From Diphasiastrum complanatum (Eukaryota; Streptophyta; Lycopodiopsida; Lycopodiales; Lycopodiaceae), in contig MU831874.1 of assembly GCA_029204225.1 (NCBI GenBank), positions 35,088 through 99,087 on the forward strand: 64,000 nucleotides of DNA. The letters are read 5' to 3'. Shown piece after piece: positions 29,996-40,859 of the stretch. The notes below the pieces were generated by a model, which was not told the origin of the DNA, ran no database searches, and was given only the letters and a program-made list of their open reading frames with translations. The stretch's first letter is position 1. The number at the start of each line of letters is the position of its first letter. The translations under genes were made by a program, and so were the position numbers.

Positions 29996-30599
29996 GAGAC
30001 AAGGAGGCATCCTTCTGCCTTCTTGTCTCTCTCTCAAGCCTCCATGTCTGTCCGCAAAGGCATCAATTTCCAAGGTTTCTTGCAATACATAAATAAGTGT
30101 TTGTCAAACTATCAGATCAATCATCCGTTATACGAAAAATACTAAATGTATCTATGGCCAACAACAATGGTCGATGGATGGTCGGCTGGAATAATATGTG
30201 TGGGAGCTGGAGGCCTCTACAGGGCATCTGTCGCACTTGCCCATTCTTCTTGGTACTCATAGTCGATGTCATCTCTAAGGTCGCCATCATTAAAAGCAAT
30301 GAAATTTTCAAATTCAGTAATCATACTAGACAGAAGAGAAAGTATCTTATCTTCTCTGACTTCTTGTCTTGCTTACTAGCATTAGACTTTTTGTATTATG
30401 CATCAAACAGAAAGTATATAGTTCGCGAACAATTTCGTGTCGCGTCTTGTAACTTACAGATTAGAAAGATTAAACATCTACAACTAATTCGTCAAATTAC
30501 AAGAGTGGCAGATTAGCCACGATCTAGAACACTTCTGATGATGTTATAATATCAGATCAGATATTTGTACCCCATGGTACTTGGTTGATCTTCTTGGCT

Positions 30600-30900
30600 G
30601 TTCGTGGGGCACGACTGATTTCATGTCGTGTCGTGTCGTGTCGTCTTTTGTCAAAGGTTCATAATTGAAAGCTAGCAAAGCTTTGGCATTAGAAACAAAA
30701 TGTTTCTTCAAAACTGCTAAAGACAACTTCTCCAACTTTTAAGAGCACCTTCAATTTGTTTTAAAGGGCACCTTCGGCTTTCCCGAAAAGAGCAAAAGAG
30801 TTGAACTATTAAAGAGATCTTTGTCTTTTTAAGGGCACCTTCAACTTTCTAAGGGCACCTTAAAACTTGTTTAAAGGCACCTTCGACTTTTTCACAAAAC
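30600..30900. repeat. Simple repeats: TGTCG array and scattered GGGCACCTTC copies
   Basis: ATGTCGTGTCGTGTCGTGTCGTC lies near 30622-30645, four to five TGTCG units. Between about 30742 and 30890 the string GGGCACCTTC or a one-base variant occurs five times at 20-70 bp spacing. No coding frame of interest. Confidence 0.6.
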
Positions 30901-32016
30901 CCTGAAAGGAGAGAAAAAATGCCGAAGGTTATTTGTTTTGAAGAGTAACGTTCCTAGCCACTTCCGTAATTTACGAAGTGAGAGAAAACCACTTCACGTA
31001 AAATGCGAAGTGAGAGATTTTGCAACGTCCTCATCTGCGTCCACGATCCTGATCTGCTGACCATATATATACTATGTATAGTTGTCACAAAAGCCATATA
31101 CTTTCAAGTACAACAACTTTTCTGATCAGGTGACAAACATTCAATGTAATTAATACACAAATGAAATCTATAAATAGATCATCCAAGCACAAATTAGTGG
31201 TTGCTCTATCCATGAGACATATTATTTGAGCCTCCCAGTTATGTCGTCAATTTTTTGTTATAATTGCTATTTGTATTGTGCTTCAGTGTAATATAGCAGC
31301 AGTAGCTGTTCTATCTATGTATAACGTAGATGAATGCTTGTTGTGATTGAATGCACTCTATCGTTGTTTGATCACGCTTGTTTACTCACTCTGATCAAAA
31401 CAGGGACGTCTACAGATCCTCAATTTCTGATCAAACGATGGCTGTCTTTGATGCCTGAGAGGGAACTCGTGATGTTATACTGCTCTTCCATTTATTTTAG
31501 AACCGTACTTCACATTGAATTTGATTTTCAGTAATACCACACACAAACCATTTCTAATCTCTTCGATGGACTGTACTTTCATTTTTGAGAGTATGAATTA
31601 ATTTTTAAGATCATGTTGGCCAATGAGAATACTTAAAGCTGTGATTACATTTAGCATAAGTTGTCTATTAGACTGTTTTTGCATCTAGCAGCTGATTAAA
31701 ATGGGAGAGCTGTTCCGCAATATTCCTGCTCTCTTCTCCGTTCGCGTTCTTCTATCTTCCTTGCCCCATCAGATTTATACTACCGTTCAACAAAGGATAA
31801 ATCAAGGCATGTTGGTTCATATAAAATGAGACTCGGCAAATATTTTTTGACTCAATTCGATACATATGTTTGTCCCACACGTAACCAACATCATCAAAGG
31901 AATAAGCATTGATATTGTCATTTGTTTCCTTCTCACACCCAATGCATCATCATTATTAGAGGATGATATAATATCCTCCATGCCTCCAGATCTCATGTCA
32001 GTCAGATCAACCCTTG
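30901..32016. other. No gene seen; promoter-like TATA string at 31168
   Basis: AT-rich non-coding sequence. CTATAAATA at 31168-31176 is a good TATA-box match and is followed by a possible leader, but no coding frame or LTR boundary follows, so its use is doubtful. Confidence 0.3.
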
Positions 32017-32936
32017 TGTTACGCCGGCGCCTCAAAGGGCGCTGGGACTTGAGCGGTATCCCCAACACGTGCTTAAGTCTAACATTCATCCATCATGCAC
32101 TTACATAAAAGCCAACTCAGAAACGTAACAAGCTTAACCATTCAGACTTAAGAAAACTGGAATCCCAACCAACCCAAAAGCCAACTCAGAATCCGTCCCC
32201 AAAAGGTAACCAAAGGCAAAGACAAGCCACACATGAAACCCAAGGCATAGTGGTCGCCAAACTGACCAATTGGCATAGCGGCAAGCCCCATGTCGATGAC
32301 AGGGACCCCTAGGTGCCAGCGACGCAAAAAGGTTGTAGTAAGGGTCCTTCCACTTGGACCAGTCCCGGAGGCGAAACTGAAATGGTAATCATCCCCAAGG
32401 ATCAACTTTATTAGATTTGGAAGAGGTTACATTCATACATAGACTGACCGATCTCGGGGCCACCAACACGTGCTGGGCATTGTGCCTGGCTCGTGCTGGT
32501 AGAGGGAGCTGAGACCTGGCGACTGGATTCCTGGCGCTGGTTGAGCTGCCCAAGTTTCTGTCTGCCGGACTCCCCCTATAGTTCTGCTGTGATTCGGCGC
32601 ACCCCCTCTGGTTTGAAACATAGTGCTTTCTGGTAAAGCACGCTTTTTAGGACTTAGTTTTTATTTTGTTGACTAAGCCTGGCAAGCCTGGCAGAATCAG
32701 TTTGGCTCCCGGACATGGGTCCCGGGAGCCGTCCCGGCGGCCGAATCAACCTGCTTTCCTGACTAGGCCATGACTCGAGCTCCAGAGCTAGCTCATGACT
32801 TTGTGACTACTTGACTGGCTCACCACAGGTCGGAGGCTCAGTCCTTGACGTTCTAACTTGCTCTGGGACCTTAGGGAGTGTCACCCCTTTGAGTCTTACA
32901 GGGCACGCTGGGTGCACCCGAGTCAGCTTTACAACA
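32017..32936 (-). repeat. G/F-family 3' LTR (920 bp)
   Basis: Near-identical in reverse complement to 46924-47841. On the minus strand it has TGTTG at its start and AATAAAG (complement at about 32407) as a candidate polyadenylation signal. It is preceded by a purine tract, marking it as the 3' LTR. Confidence 0.85.
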
Positions 32937-33303
32937 TCCTCCCCTCGTTTGAGAAAGCTGATGTCCTCATCAGGGCCAAACTAGAACCTAAGACTCATGG
33001 CACGGGCTTAATTCACCGGCCAGACTTTAGTCACATATACAAGGGCACGGGCTTGATTCACCGGCCAAAGGAAACCAACTGTAAAGCAGAGTAATGATAT
33101 TGTGTTTTACACCCAGCACAGGAAAAGTGTGGATCTAGTTCACTTACGTAAAACCTGTGTGAAGCTGCTGCACTTAAACATCAAACTGAAGCTCACTCCT
33201 CAATGAGAAATGCGGCTTACTTTATTAGCATGAAAGAAAAAGGTACTCACGGCTCCCTTAAGCCTCAGATATGTCGTTGTCATTGCACATCTGGATGAGT
33301 CCC

Positions 33304-34977
33304 CTAGGACTCTAGATATTTCGTTTGGTCGTCCAGGTTGAGCTCCTTGAGCTCTGCATCGACACTTAGATTCACCTTTGACGTAGAAACCGCAGGCAAT
33401 GTTGGCTCCATTTGACCTCGCGTCAGCTGGTTTGTCACTGTTGGATGTCTTTCATTAAAAAAGTGATCTTTCGTTTGGTCACACAAGGTGAGCTCCTTGA
33501 GCTCTGCATCGGCACTTGAATTCACCTTTGATGTAGAGACTATAGGCAATGTTGGCTCCATTTGTTCCCGTGTCAGCTGGTCTGTCACTGTTGGTTGTCC
33601 TTCGTTAAATAGGTGAATGAGATTGGGAGGAATGGTTGGCTCAGGTTCATTTGTGTCGTTCTTTTCTAGTTGGTCCCCTGGCACAGCTCTGACGACACAA
33701 GGTCTCCTGCCATTATATAATAACACAAGGTTAACCCCTTTTGCCAAGAAGGCCACCACATGTTCGTTAAACCAGCTTAATGCCAAAATAGCGTCGAAGG
33801 CATCCATCTTCAAGATTGTGAACGTTAGTCGATTCTTCCAGGCTCCCAGAGAGATTGGTAAGTTGGTTGCCAATCTACAAGTGGTCATTGTACCTTTCGC
33901 GGTCTCCACACAAATAGGAGTCACATTTTCTTCACATTGGATGTCCAATTCTCCTGTCAGTTTTTCTGACAAGTAGTTATGTGACGCCCCTAGGTCTACC
34001 ATGAAGTAAATGATCCTGCCTTGAATACAGCCTTTCAGGTACAATAACTTGGATCCTCTTGCAGGAGTCGCCATAAGATGTTCACGATAAGCCGCAAGTG
34101 CCCCTATCTGTTGCAAGGCATTCAGGTCAGACTCCGTCAAATCCATTTCTGGGTCCTCTTCATCATCTTGTTCACCATCTTCTTGATCAAATGCCTCTCT
34201 CTCCATCCTATCAAATCCTTCAATGGCAGCCATGATTTGCTTATTCAATGGTTTGGGGCATGACCTCCAAGAGTGACCTTGCTGATGACAGTTGAAGCAA
34301 CACATGGAACTGCCCACTGTTGGTGAGTTGTTGCTGTGACTAGCTGAAGGTCCAACATTGTTTCTTCTCTGGAACATGTTCCCTCCATTGTTGCCTTGGT
34401 TGCCAAACCCTATTTTTGTTGGGAATTTATTCATGCTACTCGAGGCTTGGTTGCCATTTGGAGCTGAGTCCCCCCTTGAAAAGAAGTTCGGACTCGGTCT
34501 GGATCCACTAAATACTCTTGTTGAGGTTGCGGGAGCATCTGGTGCCAATGTGCTCTCATAATCACAAACCATTTCAGCCGCTCGAATAGTTGAATTGAAA
34601 TCATGGGGCATGTAGCTGTCTATCGCACGCCGGGTCCAGGATTGCATTCCAGACAATAGGTAATGAGTTTTGTCTGCCTCGGACATATCTTCAATAACCC
34701 ATACACTCTGTCTGAATCTATTGAGGTACTCTCGCAATGACCCTTTCTGTTTGAGCCCCGATAATTCTGTCCTCAATCTCATGTGTGAATCCTTCGGTAT
34801 GAACTCCTCTCGTAACGCGGCTTTGAATGCGTCCCATGTTTGAAAATGCATTCCTGCCATCCGGTACCAATTTGTAGTGTAGCCCTCAAAATATGCTAAT
34901 GCCAAGTCAGTTCTTTCTTCCTCAGGAGTGTTCATCAGACGGAAGTAATGGTCCATGTGAAACAACCAATCTTCCAC
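33304..34977 (-). CDS. Gypsy gag-protease of element G
   Basis: A 557-residue minus-strand frame; the frame is open upstream to about 35020, so the shown Met is probably internal. Gag (1-140) has WLFHMDHYF, YFEGYTTNWYRM and LREYLNRFRQSVWVIEDMSE, typical retrotransposon gag. The zinc knuckle CFNCHQQGHSWRSC is at 227-240. A retropepsin-type domain follows at about 310-420 with MVDLGASHNYLS, where the usual Asp-Ser/Thr-Gly reads Asp-Leu-Gly (Asp328). Residues about 455-557 contain a 50-residue segment repeated in tandem (150-bp units, 33319-33618). The frame stops before any reverse transcriptase. No stops interrupt it, so decay is recent or the protein was kept open by chance. Confidence 0.85.
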   Translation of the reverse strand: MEDWLFHMDHYFRLMNTPEEERTDLALAYFEGYTTNWYRMAGMHFQTWDAFKAALREEFIPKDSHMRLRTELSGLKQKGSLREYLNRFRQSVWVIEDMSEADKTHYLLSGMQSWTRRAIDSYMPHDFNSTIRAAEMVCDYESTLAPDAPATSTRVFSGSRPSPNFFSRGDSAPNGNQASSSMNKFPTKIGFGNQGNNGGNMFQRRNNVGPSASHSNNSPTVGSSMCCFNCHQQGHSWRSCPKPLNKQIMAAIEGFDRMEREAFDQEDGEQDDEEDPEMDLTESDLNALQQIGALAAYREHLMATPARGSKLLYLKGCIQGRIIYFMVDLGASHNYLSEKLTGELDIQCEENVTPICVETAKGTMTTCRLATNLPISLGAWKNRLTFTILKMDAFDAILALSWFNEHVVAFLAKGVNLVLLYNGRRPCVVRAVPGDQLEKNDTNEPEPTIPPNLIHLFNEGQPTVTDQLTREQMEPTLPIVSTSKVNSSADAELKELTLCDQTKDHFFNERHPTVTNQLTRGQMEPTLPAVSTSKVNLSVDAELKELNLDDQTKYLES

Positions 34978-35023
34978 AACTCGAATGTCACGCTCTCCTT
35001 TGAAAGTAGGTGGTGCTTTCTAA

Positions 35024-35424
35024 ATAATATTAGTCTAGCTGTTGACGACTAATATTTAGTCTTGCCTTTCGTGAATCATTCGCGATTGATTATCAATTAT
35101 CAGTCGAGCTTAGTCTAGCTCTTCGCGAATCATTCGTGACAAATAATTTGTCTAGTTGCTCGCGACAAATTATTCTTCTGGTGTTTTATTAATGTTTGGC
35201 TACGTAATCAAAACGACCGTGATTTCCATCACTAACGTTCTATTCGTTTCTGATAGGCGTAGTCATGCTTAGGGAAAGAGTAATATAGCTCATTCCACTG
35301 TGCACGAACACTTTCCATTCGAGTTCATTTCTCAATCGAGTTTCGAGTTCGCTCCTTTTTTGTGTTTGTTTTTTTTTCGAGCTATTTTCGTTTCTCACAC
35401 ACGACACACCCTCTTTCTCCAACA
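35024..35424 (+). repeat. L1-type LTR fragment
   Basis: Matches the last ~400 bp of the L1 LTR (CGCGAATCATTCG motifs, CTGATAGGCGTAGTCATGC, then CTTTCTCCAACA at the end). Its 5' end abuts the gag of element G, and copia pol sequence of element K follows directly. It is probably a 3' remnant rather than a complete solo LTR. Confidence 0.75.
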
Positions 35425-36770
35425 AACAGGAATGTGAATTTGAAGAATGTTTTGTTCATCCCATCAATCATGTTGTGCCTTTGGCATCCGCATCGGCTAT
35501 GGCTCCAACTAGATCGAGTTATGGCTTATCCCAACTAACTTTCACTAAGGCTTTCCCAACTAGCTTGGATATGGATACTAAGAAGACAATACAAGCATAG
35601 GATGAGTATTCCGAGGGTAAGATCCGCTCTTCTCTCGTTTCTCTACGTAGCAACTACAAATGACGGCTTAACCTAAATGATAAAACCCTAATCTAAATCC
35701 CCTCCTCTAAGGCTTACCCTACTAGAGAATGGAGGGCCTAGATTAACTAACTTGTTGCAAGATCAAGTAGTGTACAATACAATGTGAAGTTACACAATAG
35801 ATGAAACCACACAAGGGAGAACACTCAGAGAGAATAGATAGGCATATATTGCAAAAGAGGTTCTTCCCTTAAAATGGACTCTCCCCAATGGACCATAAAC
35901 AATTGAAATCACTTAAGTCGAACTTATTCAGACTAGTTTAAGTTCGAATCTTTTAGACTTAGGCTTAGAGCTAAATACCTTTAAGCCATTACAACATGGC
36001 GCAAAGGCCTAAACTTGACTAATCCAGTTCTAGACTTAAGTCTATATCCTTTTCAAGATGGCTCGAATATTCCTTAGAATATCAGACTACAAATCACTAA
36101 GAATCAATTTAGTGTTAGTCAAATGCTTGTGACAAGCGTTTCAAGGTGGAGTTTGATGGTGATGCTTTTTTGATCAAGAAGGAAAGTGAATTGATTGCAA
36201 AAGAGAAGAGGCAAGGTAGATTGTTCAAACTTCATGTTTGTGTTGTTGCTAACCAAGTTGGATGTATGGAAAAGGAGCAATTGTCAATGCAAGAGGTATG
36301 GCACAAAGAGATTGGGGAATCTCAACTTCAAGGCATTGGAGGTGAGGCAAAGAGACATGCTTTTGGTCTTCCTAAATCTCTAACTAGCATGAATCATGTT
36401 TGTGAGCAATGTGCTTTATCAAAGTCACATAGGTTACCTTACAAGAGATATACATTGAGATCAACTAAGCCTTTTTAACTTGTGCATTCGGATATTCATA
36501 GATTTATTACAATTAGCAATGGTGATGCTAAGATGTATGTGACATTTATTGATGATTTTAATAGATTTTGTTGGGTGTATCTACTAAAGAGCAAGTATGA
36601 GGTGTTTGATGTCTTTGTAAAGTTCAATATTGCAAGGGAGGTTTAATTTTCTACCAGAATAAAGTACTTGAGGAATGACAATGGTGATGAGTACATTTTT
36701 ACCAAGTTCAAAGCATTTTGTGATGCAAATGGGATCAAGATAGAGCTCAAAATTCGCGCACAACAAGGCA
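35425..36770 (+). pseudogene. Copia fragment K (protease-integrase), split by an LTR-like insertion
   Basis: The plus-strand piece NVNLKNVLFIPSI at about 35430-35468 is the usual protease-to-integrase link of copia pol. It resumes at about 36140 with FKVEFDGDAFLIKK, the GAG-pre-integrase (VWHKEIGES, CEQCALSKSHRLP) and the integrase core (VHSDIHRF, FIDDFNRFCWVYLL, RNDNGDEYIF). Stops occur, for example at 36476-36478. The intervening ~660 bp (about 35468-36130) is similar in reverse complement to 61592-61955 and is probably an LTR of another family. The fragment ends near 36770 at a CA-rich microsatellite. Confidence 0.7.
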
Positions 36771-36777
36771 AAAAGAG

Positions 36778-36808
36778 AGCGCACGCACACGCACGCACAC
36801 ACACAATA
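36778..36808. repeat. GCACAC microsatellite
   Basis: GCGCACGCACACGCACGCACACACACA, an imperfect CA/GCAC repeat of about 30 bp. Confidence 0.8.
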
Positions 36809-36876
36809 AGAATGTGAGGGAGTTTCTATATATATCCCCTCCCATTAATCTTTTAGAAACACTTATGGGATAACAA

Positions 36877-36896
36877 TTGGCTGCCTAGGCAGCCAA
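36877..36896. repeat. Perfect 20-bp palindrome
   Basis: TTGGCTGCCTAGGCAGCCAA reads the same on both strands. It lies 70 bp outside the left arm of the dirigent inverted duplication and is followed by a T tract. Confidence 0.85.
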
Positions 36897-37409
36897 ATTT
36901 TTTTTTTTAAATGTGTGGCTGAGAGCCCACCAGGGCCAAATGCCTCCCACGGCACCGCTTTGGAGATGCGAGGCCCCTTGCCCGTGGGTCTGGGTGGGAG
37001 GAGTGGCCTCTTTACATTTTTGTTTTGGTGTATTCATAACAGGCAGGAGAGCATCCCACGTCTACGACCCATCTTCCAGAGGCGATGGGACTGCGGCAAA
37101 GAAGCTAGAGCCTAGTAGCACGTAACTACACGTTTGTTGAACACCAACTCCAAGCTGGAGCTGTGGAGTTTGACACACAAGGGGAATCATTAATCTGTCA
37201 AAATCTTTAGAGCACATTGCCAAGTCAAATGCTGTCATAAAGGTTTGTTGATTTCTCAAAGTCATCAGCTCATCGCTTCCTGTAGATGATCAGCTGGCCT
37301 GTGTCCTGTTACAATTCTTTAATGTTTCAGTTAATCCTGCGACACGCACACCTTAACTCTTTCCGGCACACTTGTAAATACAATTCTAAAGTCAGAATCT
37401 GCATGCGCA

Positions 37410-37418
37410 TATAAAATA
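37410..37418 (+). promoter_or_regulatory. TATA box of dirigent gene 1
   Basis: TATAAAATA lies 75 bp upstream of the chosen start. A GCATGCGCAT string just before it resembles an RY (CATGCA-type) element. The mirror copy is at 45126-45134. Confidence 0.55.
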
Positions 37419-37492
37419 CGCAATGGAGCGATCTGATCACTACATTTGTTATTGCACAGTTGCTCGAAATATACACTTATCAGTGTATCACA

Positions 37493-38026
37493 ATGCAGCT
37501 CCTTAAAGCCATTTTGATGGTGTTCTTCCTTACTAGCTGTGTGCAGGGTGAGGTGGAATCAGAGAAGAAGGCAGTGTGGCTCCATTGGTATATGCACGAC
37601 ACACCTTACAGTGGGCCAAATTCATCTTCCGTAGCCGTTACAGGCTCTCGCGATTTTCGGACTGAAATTGCTAACAATTTGCTTGGACAGATCTACGTGT
37701 TCGACGATCCGCTAACCCAGGGTTGTTCTCTAACATCTGAAAGCTTTGGAAGATCTCAAGGCACTTATTTTTATGTTTCCAGGGAAGAAATAGTTGGATG
37801 CGTGAGCTACACAGTTAGTATCCGAACTGGAAAGTACAACGGCAGCACTCTCAACATCTTTGGAGCTAACCCAAATTCCAGAGTAATCAAAGAATATTCT
37901 ATCGTGGGAGGAACAGGACAGTTTACCCTTGGAAGGGGAATCCTCCGGGAAGAGGTTGTCAAACTTTTTGGACCATTCAGTGCATCAGCCACCTTATCAT
38001 ACAATGCCACTATCTATTTAGATTAA
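37493..38026 (+). CDS. Dirigent-family protein, copy 1
   Basis: An intronless gene of 177 codons. Dirigent proteins are secreted plant beta-barrel proteins that guide stereoselective coupling of phenoxy radicals in lignan and related phenolic synthesis; the substrate here is unknown. The ATG at 37493 is preferred over an in-frame ATG at 37460 because it gives a compact signal peptide (1-19, LLKAILMVFFLTSC). The mature part shows family blocks: HWYMHDTPYSG (31-41), GQIYVFDDPLTQGCS (65-79, with the Asp pair), FGRSQGTYFYVSREE (85-99), KYNGSTLNIFGANP (114-127) and VVGGTG-like IVGGTGQF (137-144). The end YNATIYLD matches the family's final strand. N-glycosylation sites lie at Asn43, 116 and 171. 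Length is typical (about 170-190). An almost identical copy is inverted at 44518-45051. Confidence 0.9.
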   Translation: MQLLKAILMVFFLTSCVQGEVESEKKAVWLHWYMHDTPYSGPNSSSVAVTGSRDFRTEIANNLLGQIYVFDDPLTQGCSLTSESFGRSQGTYFYVSREEIVGCVSYTVSIRTGKYNGSTLNIFGANPNSRVIKEYSIVGGTGQFTLGRGILREEVVKLFGPFSASATLSYNATIYLD

Positions 38027-38374
38027 GTCAGAAATTACATCTTCAATATAATTGCTTCTTTGGTTAGAATTTCCATATGCTGGCTACATAATTGATCAAG
38101 TTGAAAGCCATGTAAGGTAGATGGATGAGTTGCAGATCCATGCATGAAGAGAGTATTCCTATTCGTAAGTCACTATGAAGTGTAGCAGCCATTTTAATTC
38201 TACACAAGTGTATTACATAAAATATACTTTCATCATTCATTCTGATCACACTCAGCTTCGGAAAGACTAGGCTGTCAGGCCGATGCAACTTGCCTTTAGA
38301 TTTTATGTCTTGACTGTAAGACATTGTCTTGAAGGTAGTGAGTACTCTTAAAGATGAGAATTAAGTGGTCTTAA

Positions 38375-40015
38375 GTACTCTATTGAACTGACCAAAGTCC
38401 TTATTTCTAATACAACTATGAAATTACTTGGAATATCTTGTCCATAGAAGCTGATTAAGTGAACAACCTGCTTTTTATCAATAAATTACAAAAAATATAC
38501 CAGCCAAAAAGGTTAAATATATATGACATTGAGCTTAAGTCATTCCACTCCTATGACAGGTCTTGTCTATATATTACAAGAATGAAGTAAATTGCTCATG
38601 AAGATTAGCCTTAGTGTTCTTGACTAGTATTGTCATTTAAGTAGCCTAAGTACCATTTCAGACAAGTAGAATGTGGTACTGTATCACAAAGGCCTTGCCA
38701 TGTCACATTGTCGTATTTTTACTTTTATGTCAATCTTACAATTTTAGGATTATGGAAAGGCATTCCTGACATAATATGAGAATAATAAGTTGAATTCTTT
38801 GTGAATATTAAAATGATGTATATGACAAAATTTCAAAATGTGTGGAAAATTATTTTGTGCAATGGATTTATATTTTAATTTTGAAATATGAGTATGATTC
38901 TCATAAGTTTGGATTTTATAAAAAGAAATTTGATATCAATTTGTTGTAAGTTTTGTACAAATTGATACGATTTGTTGGTGATTATAGTTTTGTTGTATTA
39001 GAGACATAATTTATGGTTGATTATACATATGATTGTATATGTTGTTTTGAACATAGACGTTGTAGTTGATTTTGGTTGAAAAGATGTAAAAAATCAAGAA
39101 AATTACATAATGACTTTGTCCATTAGTAATGTTCTGTACTGTACACAAGTTGATAAAAGAGTTAGTCTACATTCAGTTGCCATATTATAGTTTGCTTAAT
39201 CTTCCATTTGCAGATAATGAATCAATGGGTTGAGGTGTACCCAACGATGGACAACAAACACTTTTTGCCTATTCTTTGTTTGCTAGTACCACTCTTACTA
39301 TTGAGTGATGGACAATAGGGGAACTCACTTTTTGATTATATATAATATAAATTGCTTGTTGTCCAGCGATGGACATCAAGCTAAACAAACTCTTTAGATG
39401 CTTCATTTGTACATAGCTTCTCTTATCTAACAATGGATAGAAGGTCACTTTTTGGCTCAACTCTAAAGTAAATGCATACACTCTCTAGTCTTCTCTAGTT
39501 TAGCAACGATTGCATACTCTCTAATACGATACTAAACGCTTATCGGTTGATGTGATAATGTAGGATTGATCGGTTACTATGGCTTGTTATCATTCACAGT
39601 CTGGTTCATATTGGAACTAAGCATCATCGTACTCCAAGCAAAGGTATGGTTGTTTACCGAGATTTCACAAAGCAAGCAGTTTAGCATACTCCATACACTC
39701 TATCTAAATGTTCTCTCATAACTCTTAAACATAGCTATGGACTTAAAAGACTTTCTTCTTCTTGTTATGATATAAAGAATAAGACCTTTACAAAAAAACA
39801 ACAATGGCAACTTCCCAAGAAGACATGTCTACATACCTTCAGGTATGACTTTTCACCATCAATTTTTATACGAATTCCACAAAACACGAACAAAAAAAGG
39901 ATGACCATCTCTTTATATCAACTTTCCTTCAACACAATTTCTTCTTTTTTTTTAAGAAAAAAAGACTAATGTAAAAGATACTATATCCATAATGCTGAAC
40001 GACCATGATTCCTTA
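38375..40015. other. No gene seen; spacer with repeated CGATGGACA-type motif
   Basis: AT-rich spacer of the inverted duplication. Between about 39240 and 39460 the strings CGATGGACA, TGATGGACA and AATGGATA recur near CACTTTTTG at roughly 60-90 bp intervals, an eroded tandem repeat. No coding signal. Confidence 0.4.
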
Positions 40016-40512
40016 AGCTCGAAAAATCGCGTAAAGCTCAAAAATCTTGAAAATGCACGAAAATGCGAAATAGCACGAGAAACTCGAAAAATCTCGAAAC
40101 AACACGAAAATACGAAAAAGCATGAAAATCTCAGAAAATCTCGAAAAAACACGAAAATTTACGAAAAAACGCGAACTCACGAAAAAATGTGAACTCACGA
40201 AAACAATGTGAAAAGTGACGAAAAACGAAAATAATCACAAAAAACGCGATTAGTCACGAAAAACGCGAAAAATCAGGAATAATCACGAAACAACGTGAAA
40301 AGTCACAAAAAATGCGAAAAATCACAAAAAGTCACGAGAAAACACGAAAAAAACGCGAAAAGTTACAAAAATGCTAAAAAAATCGAAAAACGTGAAAAGT
40401 AAAAAAAAGTTACGAATCACGAAAAAATGCGAAAAGTCATGGAAATGCTAAAAAAAACTCGAAAAATCTCCAAAAATTAAGAAAAAACACGAAAAATCAC
40501 GAAAACACGAAT
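40016..40512. repeat. Low-complexity array of CACGAAAAA / CGCGAAAAA units
   Basis: About 500 bp composed of short units such as ACGAAAAAT, GCGAAAAGT and TCGAAAAA, with strong purine bias on the plus strand (A- and G-rich). Unit length varies from 9 to 13 bp. The open frames across it are a by-product of its composition. Confidence 0.8.
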
Positions 40513-40859
40513 GAGGAATCTAGGACGGGAAGCAAGCAATCATTACCGAGCAAGGTCTTTTAAATTGGCTTGTATAAACGAGTTATGTGGATCGAAATTA
40601 TCAAAAGCAAAATGGCGCCAATGTTTGGATAAGTATCTAATTGCTCTATGTTTACGGATTTGCCTCTCTCTACTTCAACATCTGTTGACGCAACCACTCA
40701 ATGTTCGCGACTGATTTTACTGATCTATCAGCGCCTCCCAGAAATAAAAAAGAGCAGAATTGAAGCGAACCTTCATATTCGAACTATGTCGAAGACATAG
40801 TTCGAAGACAAAGTAGAATGCTCCAGAGCAGCAGAAGACAAGACGACAAGGAACTCAAC

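Larger units (their letters stand above)
32017..35022 (-). mobile_element. Ty3/gypsy remnant G: 3' LTR plus gag-protease
   Basis: In minus orientation, a gag-protease frame (34977-33304) leads to a purine tract (complement of TCCTCCCCTCG at 32937-32947) and then a 920-bp LTR (32936-32017) with TGTTGTAAAGC...GTTACA ends. Reverse transcriptase, RNase H and integrase are absent between 33304 and 32950. The 5' part is cut at about 35022 by an L1-type LTR fragment. No target duplication can be matched because the 5' end is lost. The LTR is the same family as solo LTR F at 46924-47841, in the opposite orientation. Confidence 0.85.
36966..38374 (+). repeat. Left arm of a 1.4-kb inverted duplication
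   Basis: Matches 44170-45563 in reverse complement, with only a few differences by eye, through promoter, dirigent coding region and 3' flank. The inner end is at TTAAGTGGTCTTAA (38361-38374). The outer end is at ATGC (36966), where the partner continues for 15 bp beyond element E (51493-51507). Confidence 0.9.

Noticed and set aside
40016-40198. Phe/Ser-rich and Lys/Arg-rich open frames across the CGAAAA array
   Set aside because: Purely a result of the low-complexity repeat.
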